Shown here in pieces: positions 56,891 through 64,000 of a stretch of DNA of 64,000 bases. The stretch spans positions 2,128,001 through 2,192,000 of the forward strand of contig NC_080569.1 in NCBI RefSeq assembly GCF_030253575.1. Reading direction: 5' to 3'. Below the pieces are notes generated by a model, which ran no database searches, was not told the DNA's origin, and saw nothing but the letters and a program-made list of their open reading frames with translations. The translations under genes were made by a program, and so were the position numbers. The stretch is from Rhododendron vialii. Taxonomy: Eukaryota > Streptophyta > Magnoliopsida > Ericales > Ericaceae. Every line of letters begins with the position of its first letter. Positions within the stretch are counted from its first letter, which is position 1.

Positions 56891-57735
56891 CGATGAATCC
56901 AACATCTTAATGCAGGTTTTAGTTACGTGAATTCCTCACGTGCAGATCACGAATGTTTGAAATCCATATGATGCAAGAAGACCGAGGAGAGATTGCTTTT
57001 GCTAATTCAACTTCAAGGTTGATAACAAATCAATCTATTTTTGAAATCGTAACCGTCTCTGGAGTTTGTTGTACGCTAAGGTAGTTGCTTCAGCTCCGTT
57101 TCAAGAAAGTCAGGATCAGGGATGGAACTAAGATTTTGTACATGCGGGGGCCGAACCATGAACAATAAAATTTTGAAATGGCAAGGTTCGGAAATCTAAG
57201 GATTTAAATGTCTAAATAACACCAAATACAAACACAATATCTAACAAACAAAAAACAACTAAAAGGTTGTTTCTAGTTTGAAGAAAATGGTCTTTGGTTG
57301 TGGCTCATTTGTTCGAAGAAAGAGATAAACTTATTCACTGCTCCACACAATCTCGGCCGTCCATTTCAGCAATTAATGGTTGAGATATGTTTTTCAATTT
57401 TGACTGGTAACACCTAATTTTTATTAGTCAAAATTGATTTTCAATCTGGATCATCTAACACACTTTTGAACGTGCGTGATTGGGCGTCGTAAACTTTATT
57501 TACGGATTGCTCCCGAAAGAAGTTCTGTTGAAGAAAATGGTTGTTTCTAGTTTCTTTCTTCACCGGGGCAACATGTGTACTATATATAGTAAAAAAATAA
57601 AATTCTGCAAAACACAGGGGCCATGGCCCCCATTAGCCCTCACTTACCTCCGTCTCTGGTCAGGATTGCATCTTAACGCAGGTTTTAGTTACGTAATTCA
57701 CGCAACCAAAACCTGCATAAAGATGCTGGATTCAT
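56891..57735. repeat. Inverted and direct copies of a 40-bp host segment
   Basis: The segment with ATCTTAATGCAGGTTTTAGT and ACGTGAATTC at 56891-56934 recurs directly at about 57668-57700. It also recurs inverted at about 57690-57735, where it ends with GGATTCATC. The last two copies form a hairpin. The dispersed repeat at 57115-57660 lies between the first copy and this hairpin. Confidence 0.7.
57115..57660. mobile_element. Non-autonomous dispersed repeat, copy 2
   Basis: Related to 17129-17527. It opens AGGGATGGAACTAAGATTTT, carries GGGGGCCGAACC and AAGGTTCGGAAATCTAA, and ends GGGGCCATGGCCCCC plus CCTCCGTCTCTGG. The middle is longer than in copy 1. Confidence 0.65.
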
Positions 57736-58058
57736 CATGTGAGTTTTACTCCACAAGTAAATGCACAGAATAATCTACAACTTATATATCAATTTCGGGA
57801 AGAAAAAAGTCAAGTTACTGCCCTTTTGTATTGCAAAAAAGGTGGAAAAAGAAAAGAAATGAGGTTTCTAGCGGTTTTCTGTATCGCCATAGGAGGTGGG
57901 AGAAAATGATAAAAGGGAGATCAAAAAAATGACTTTTATTGATCTAACTTTGTTTCTTGTGGAAAACACTGACCTGTGTTCTCCTCCACCATACTCTTTA
58001 ATAGTAGAAAACAGTTGAAATTCTTTGTATGTTGGAGCAACATCATCTTCATACTAAG

Positions 58059-58432
58059 GCCATTTTTAATGGAACTTAGACACTACATTTTAATTCCAAA
58101 AGTCAACTCTCAAAATTGAAACATCCTACATGTCCGACATCAGCATTACTTTTTAGTGGGGTTGGGGGTTGTTATCGACCAATTTAAACCATCCCACAAT
58201 CATTTCACACGCTTACTCATGGAATGAAGTGACCCAAAGAGTTGCGCCATTTTTAATGGAACTTAGACACTACATTTTAATTCCAAAAGTCAACTCTCAA
58301 AATTGAAACATCCTACATGTCCGACATCAGCATTACTTTTTAGTGGGGTTGGGGGTTGTTATCGACCAATTTAAACCATCCCACAATCATTTCACACGCT
58401 TACTCATGGAATGAAGTGACCCAAAGAGTTGC
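58059..58432. repeat. Perfect 187-bp tandem duplication
   Basis: 58059-58245 and 58246-58432 read as identical, from GCCATTTTTAATGGAACTTA to GTGACCCAAAGAGTTGC. No difference was seen over the whole unit. Confidence 0.95.
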
Positions 58433-59112
58433 TGACAATAATAATTGAACCTGAGATATTAAGAAGAAACAAACTCGTAATGTCCCAAGCCAAGGCCAAG
58501 GCCGGGACGCTCTAAGTCCCAGGCCAAGACCACCAATTCTGTCCTATATTACGTGTCTAAGGATAAGGAACATACTCCAGCTGGTGAAGGCTAATACCTA
58601 ACATTCATCTGCAGTGTACTATACAATATTATGATAAGGCCTTTGCAGTTTGGTGAAGCCTGATTGTCACATTTATTTACAAACAAGTCAAGAGGAATTG
58701 ATTAATTAGTTTGTGTAGTGAAAACTCTGGCATCCCTTATTGAAATGCATACCTAAAGACACAAATAGAGCTCAACTGCCAAACTGCATCAAAATGAATG
58801 CTTCCACTAAACAAATAGATTCTATAAGATAGAAGAAGGGGCCAGGCTCCCGGTGGAGCTGAGAAGACGGTTCGGATAAAGAACTTGAAACGCAGAGCCC
58901 GAGTGCCCGGCGAGCGAGTTGTTAGTGCCCACAAATTTAGACTCAACCACTAAGATCACATAACTTTTTAAACTGATGGTGTTCTGATTAGCCAAACATG
59001 TCTAGAGAAAAGAAAAAAAAACAGCTTTCCATTCAAGTTTTAACCCTTCACCTAGTTACAGCACCAAAAACTTAACAAAGCTCCCCATAACATATCACAC
59101 CCTCACAATCTT

Positions 59113-62100
59113 TTACAGGTCTGGTACCGAACCACCAGCTGCCAAGATTTGCTGCTCCAGCTAAAAAATGGAGAGAAAAAATAAAGAAAAAATTTAGAGA
59201 CAAAAAACTAATCGTTTATCTCAAAACCAAAAAAGAAATAAAAAAGAAGAGATGTCCGACTAGTGTCGATGTAAATGAGCAACCAAGGGAAAGAGACAAA
59301 GAAAGAAAAGAAAAAATTTCCGGCCGAAAAGAGAATCAAACATCCCTTTGATGCATTTTTACCTCACAGGGTAAGTGCTAAAAAAGAAAAGGGTTTCAAT
59401 GCCAGAGTTTGGCATGCTTATTTGGAATCATGGTTTATTTTATGTAGGATGCTATATTTGGAAGTGTTCCTTCACCTTGAGGCTGTATTCGGATCTTGGG
59501 TCTGTCGAAGGAAATAAAAGGTACTTATTCTACCCCAATCCAAAAGAAAAAGACAATGAAGCATGGTCTCTTACCGTTACTTTTTTTTCAATTCACAAAT
59601 ACTACCACAAATCCAAGATCTATATCAAACTTCGAAACGATCCAAGTCATATTACCAATTAATGGGCTATGTCCAAGGAGTGCTTACCGTGAACAGAGTT
59701 TCAAGCTTGCTCTTCACAAGATTGTATTCCTCTGTCAAACTTCGCAGACATACCTTGCACCTGCAACAAATATTCATGAGTCTTCAACAATATCCCAAAA
59801 TGGTGTTGCCACTACAATCATGATCATCATGAGGCATGCTTTCAGAAAAGCGTAACAAAGTAGCAGGAATGATTATGAATCTGTGGGCACGCGCCCCGGA
59901 AATTCTATTTGTAAAATCGGGCGCGGCCCCTTTTGTTGGAAGAGCGCGGCGAAACGCCTCGATTCAGAGTCGCCACTCGGGTTTTAGCGGTGAAAGCACC
60001 CAAGGAACCGAACTCGAAAACATTTGCCACGTTTGTTTGATTTTGAAAAGGCATAGACCGGTCCGTCGTCACCTTCGATATCTGAGGTTCGGGAGCCATG
60101 TTACAAGAGGGGAAGGGTTTTTATGGCACCCCTCTCGCCCAATCTGGAGATCGGTCTCTACTCGGGCATTTTATAAAACGTTTGCATTTCTCTCTCATTT
60201 GATCATTTTTTTTAGCCAGTTAGGGCGGGGGAACAGTTAATGGGGGTTAAAACTTTAACAAGTTGTGATTATGTGACAAAAATGTTTATGAATGGCTTGA
60301 TTGCAATACTAAATATAGATTGAGAACAAGCACTGAGCAAACTGGACAAATTGCAGTACGCTGCCCCGCAGGGGCGTGAGCAAATTCTACCAGCATGCAC
60401 TGGCCGAGCCACAGCATGTTGATTTGACTTGCGTACGCCACAGGGAGACTGGCGTACTCCACTCATCTAGTTTCACAGTCCTTATTTGCAACCCTCTGGG
60501 CTCTGGAAAAGGACCAGCGCACACCCAGGACAAACCATGCAGTTAAATAAACAGGATATATGTATTTACAGACAGATGAGACGGCTTGAAGCCCTGAAAA
60601 ATAGAAAAGAAACCCCCTAAACAAAGTGGGGACAGGAAGGAGGCCAAGATTAAGCTAAGATGCAAGGGCCAGCCACTGGATCCTAGCTTTAACTGCCGTA
60701 CGCCAGTCATGGACTGCCGTACGCACGTTTGACCCTAATCCAGTGCTTGGTTTTTGCATCATCTGGGCTCTGGAACATGACCAGAAGGATCCCAGAGGCC
60801 TTTTGAATAAACAAAGAGCAGGCAATAACCTTTACGTCTAAACAGTTCTAAGCATACAGAAAGCAACAAACCGGTTGTTTAGCATGCAAGGGTGATTGAC
60901 AGAAAGATAAAACAAAAGAAATGACGATCCATGATCCCCACGCCAGTTGTGCTCGTACTACCATGACTGGCGTACGGCATGTAGAAACTGGCGTGCGCCA
61001 AGTATCGTCGCATACGATTGTTGTATTTTTTACCAGTTCAAGGCCAGGACTGGTATTGTTTACCAGCCTGGGCCTTGCTGGTTCCCCTCAAGAGTCGAAA
61101 ACAGAAAAGAATGTAAAGGTGATATACCTTTTTGTATTGAGGTTTGGAAGAGGTATTGAGCTTATGGATTGAAGATGGAGGCTTAGAAGGTGACTGGCTA
61201 TCAGTAGGGTGTATGGAAAGTGGGCTCCCTTCCTTTCTCTTTCAATGGAAGAAGAGGAGAAAAAGAGCAAGAAGAGAGAAGAGGGGTGCTTTTTGCTTCT
61301 TGATGATGCTAACCCCTTGCAAATGAATGCAAGGGGGGTATTTATAAGGGAGAGAGACTGAGATCAGTCTGGGACCAAGGCCTTGTTTGGCTGGTCAAGG
61401 CAAGGTTGGAGCCTCCCATGCATTAAATGCATGGGACTTGCCTTGATGGGGGGTGTAGGAGAGAGAGGGAGCGGGCCTGGACGATACAATCATCAGGGGC
61501 TACTGTGGCCGACGTCAGGGTGGCACAAAAGTCCCGCCCAAGTGGCTGAATAAAGTTGATTTGACTGGGTTTGACTGGCGTGCGCCACTATTAAATGGCG
61601 TGCGCCGGTAAAAGCTGGGCCACTGGTCGATGACTGACACGTGGCAGATGACTGGCGTACGTCATCAAGGTACTGGCGTAAGCCAGTTGGGTTTTGCTGG
61701 GGCTGTTTGGCTCTGGTTTGAAGGGTTTGATATGGGTTTGAAAGAGGTTAGGGACGCTCAAAGCTCAACCACACCTTTGTCCTTAAACTGTTTTCGACTA
61801 AAATCATTATTGGGGAAAACAAAAGATCGACAAATAACGTTATCTGGACAGTCCAGAATGGGGTGTCTACAGAATCTTTTTCAGTATCGGCCAGGGTGTA
61901 TCATATGCCAAGAAAACAGTACACATAACTATGAATTTTGTTCTTGCCTTTTCCAAAGCAAACTGGAAAACAAGAATCGGTGTTGATACATGAGGAAGGA
62001 CTTGAATTTTGTGAGCTGTAAATAGGTTTCCAATTGGCATATCTTAGCTGTAGCAACAAATCGAGAGCCGCCCATTGAGACACATTGATACTGTTATCTC

Positions 62101-63968
62101 TACTATTCGTATGGTACCAATTGCCCACCATTTTAGGATTGATACCGTATCAGCAATTAAATTACTAAAGAATATAGGGACTAAAAGACTTACAGGTTCC
62201 TATATGGATTTAAAGGAACACATCAAATCAGCCTTGGATAGTTTCTTTTGTGCAGCATTATTACTCTTTTCCAAAACTAATACGAATCCTGTTAGGACCT
62301 TAAACTGAAGTTCTTTCGCTATAAAAGACCCATGACTTTTAACTTGAGACCACAATGTATTGTGTTACAAAAGCCTAGGTAATCAATGATAGAACAAATG
62401 TTTTGCAACACTTACAGGTTATGTTATTTTTTAGTTTTGGTTTTGAAAAAATATTTGAACTGAGAACTGACATTCTTTAGTAGCATGTTGTTCAGCATTG
62501 CAACTGCTCCAAAAGAGTGGAAACACTGAAAACATGTGCAACAACGTTTCCCTTCTCCCTCACCCCGTCCTCCAACAACTCCCTCTCTCACCACCTCTAG
62601 CCACCTAAGCACACCACCTTTTTGTTTTTTTGCTCGGCACCTAAGAACACCACCTTAAACCAGCGAAGAACCACTTGCGGTCACTCAAGCACCACTTCAC
62701 CCTTTGCAACTCCCCTCGTTAACTCCTTACCCCTTTCACCACCATTCTCCGCACACACAGCCACATATCCCTACCCCAACACCCCCACTCAACCACCTCC
62801 GTTCACAACATAAAACATTACAACTCCCCCTCCCCCCATCAAACCAGATACCCTCCTTTGCAACTATTTTCCTCAGCTCCCCATCACCTACAATGCTCAA
62901 TCCTGTGAGGGCAATTTTGTTCCCTCTTCTCACATGGGAAGAAAATGGTGGTGTGCGGTGGTGTTTCGAGTTTTTTTTTTTTTTTTTTCTGTTACCAAAG
63001 GCAACCTCAGCTAGTTGAAATATTAGGGAGAAAACAAAATACAAGGTGAAAATCTCTAAATCACCAAATGAAAGGCAAAATCTATGCCTCCGAATACAAA
63101 AAGGTTGGCGGCAATCATATTATTCACTTCAATGCAATTTTGGATTAAAATCAACCAACTTGTCAAAGTTGAGCTTCAAAAAATATTTTGTTGTTATCTA
63201 GAGTTACAATACTATGATCTCCTTTCACCGCGGATGGCGCTATTTATGCTAGTGGGAAAGTCATAGTAGCATCACAATCTAACACTTATGGAAAAATCAT
63301 GGTCACATGTAAGGTTAAATCAAGAAAGTTTTTATGATCTTCAAAAGGCAAGGCAGCGGCCATTGTGATAACAACTCAAAAATGGTACTAGGTTTTCCAT
63401 GCTGTAGTTAGACGAAGAAAATTTTATTTACAAATGAGTACTAGTTTAGATCATTATACTAAAGTTTACATCTGGTAATCAAACAAAAGACAATATGAGC
63501 GTTAACTCACCCTTCAAAGTTCCTCGCCTCACAGAAGTTTCTGAAGGCGGCACACACATTTTTTACTCTCTGTGCACCGATGCTGTCAACCACAAAAACA
63601 CAAATCCTGTCAAACACTGGCAATACAATAGGACCATTATCCAATAACAATATGTCAGAAGAGTAGTCTAATGCTATTCTGAATCCACAATCGGATCTCT
63701 GGAGTTTTATTTCCCACACAAAAGAATGAAGTCCTGTGAGGATTTCAGTTTTGTATCCATGATTTTTTGCAAGGAAATACTAGTCAAATATTTTCAACTA
63801 TTCACGAGTATACAGATCAAATTATCAAACAGACATAGGAGTATAATCAAATCCGCACAGATACGAGATTTTTGGAGAAATAAAAGAATCAATAAGTACC
63901 TGGAACTACTACCCTTGAACTGGTGGACATGAGCATCCACCTTCTTGTAATCTACAATCTTTTGTTGT
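59113..63968 (-). CDS. AHP: Histidine-containing phosphotransfer protein (AHP), 3' part
   Basis: The last four exons of an AHP gene: 63968-63900, 63582-63511, 59760-59688 and 59160-59113. The N-terminal exons lie beyond the right edge. All borders are GT/AG and phases fit, giving 86 residues and a stop. Read through, they give KKVDAHVHQFKGSS, SIGAQRVKNVCAAFRNFCEA, YNLVKSKLETLF and LEQQILAAGGSVPDL. VHQFKGSS holds the phospho-accepting His (codon 63923-63925), so this is not a pseudo-HPt on this evidence. AHPs shuttle phosphate from cytokinin receptor kinases in the membrane to response regulators in the nucleus. The segment NFEGCKVCLRSL is a little diverged from the common CLQQV form. The third intron in the window (59761-63510) is 3.75 kb because it carries a solo LTR. 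Confidence 0.92.
59882..61871 (-). mobile_element. Solo LTR in an AHP intron
   Basis: 1,990 bp. On the minus strand it begins TGTAGACACCCCA and ends GCGTGCCCACA. A 5-bp duplication, GAATC, lies on both sides (59877-59881 and 61872-61876). There is no coding sequence and no partner LTR, as expected after LTR-LTR recombination. It holds many variants of the palindrome CTGGCGTACGCCAG. A stretch reading TGGCGACTCTG on the minus strand (about 59966-59976) resembles a primer-binding site. An alternative reading is therefore a 1.9-kb LTR plus a short leader, but the TG/CA ends and matching GAATC favour a solo LTR. Orientation matches AHP transcription. Confidence 0.82.
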
Positions 63969-64000
63969 CTGTACCCAAACAAAAAACAACCCATTAATCA

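Larger units (their letters stand above)
52940..59112. other. Intergenic region between LRR and AHP genes
   Basis: The first 300 bp form the LRR 5' leader and core promoter, with a CT microsatellite (52976-53000) and CTT repeats near 53255. Beyond that there is no gene. It holds a SINE (54371-54635), a hairpin MITE (55686-55838), a dispersed repeat (57115-57660) within inverted host repeats (56891-57735), and a perfect tandem duplication (58059-58432). The last few hundred bases should be the AHP 3' UTR. Confidence 0.6.

Noticed and set aside
59836..60240. 134-residue open frame
   Set aside because: Lies almost wholly in the solo LTR and has no domain.
1..64000. CRISPR arrays, operons, ribosome binding sites
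   Set aside because: The window is plant nuclear DNA; the regular repeats seen are microsatellites and transposon structures, not spacer arrays.

Overview
This is nuclear DNA from a flowering plant, almost certainly a eudicot. It has multi-exon genes with GT-AG introns, long AT-rich intergenic stretches full of small DNA transposons, CT/GA microsatellites in 5' leaders, and plant-only gene families (VAPYRIN, GID1, P-class PPR, AHP). I cannot fix the order or species from sequence alone.

Seven coding units are supported. From left to right: a VAPYRIN-like MSP/ankyrin gene (minus, two exons, 243-2827); an intact Ty1/copia retrotransposon with two apparently identical LTRs (minus, 7570-12270); a GID1B-type gibberellin receptor (plus, two exons, 23476-25185); a P-class pentatricopeptide repeat gene (minus, two exons, 34057-37179); a LEC14B/DCAF11-type WD40 gene (plus, nine coding exons plus a probable 5' UTR exon, 41737-47760); a secreted leucine-rich-repeat protein (minus, single exon, 51755-52939); and the 3' part of a histidine-containing phosphotransfer (AHP) gene (minus, four exons in the window, 59113-63968, running off the right edge). 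The AHP, LEC14B, GID1B, PPR and VAPYRIN models were rebuilt by joining short coding blocks at GT/AG sites with matching phase.

The rest is dominated by mobile DNA. Direct evidence (target-site duplications and terminal repeats) supports: the copia element (5-bp TSD); a 1.99-kb solo LTR inside an AHP intron (5-bp TSD); two SINEs (11- and 12-bp TSDs); a 1.28-kb MULE between the divergent PPR and LEC14B genes (9-bp TSD); a foldback MULE-type MITE (10-bp TSD); a Tourist-like MITE (TAA TSD); and two elements in LEC14B intron 6, one hAT-like and one with a GC-rich minisatellite core (9-bp TSD). Several other foldback elements and tandem duplications are listed. One duplication copied the 3' end of the GID1B intron together with its splice acceptor.

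The host genes are independent units, not an operon or cluster. GID1B (gibberellin) and AHP (cytokinin phosphorelay) are both hormone-signalling genes, but nothing in the sequence links them. No CRISPR, rRNA or convincing tRNA genes were seen.
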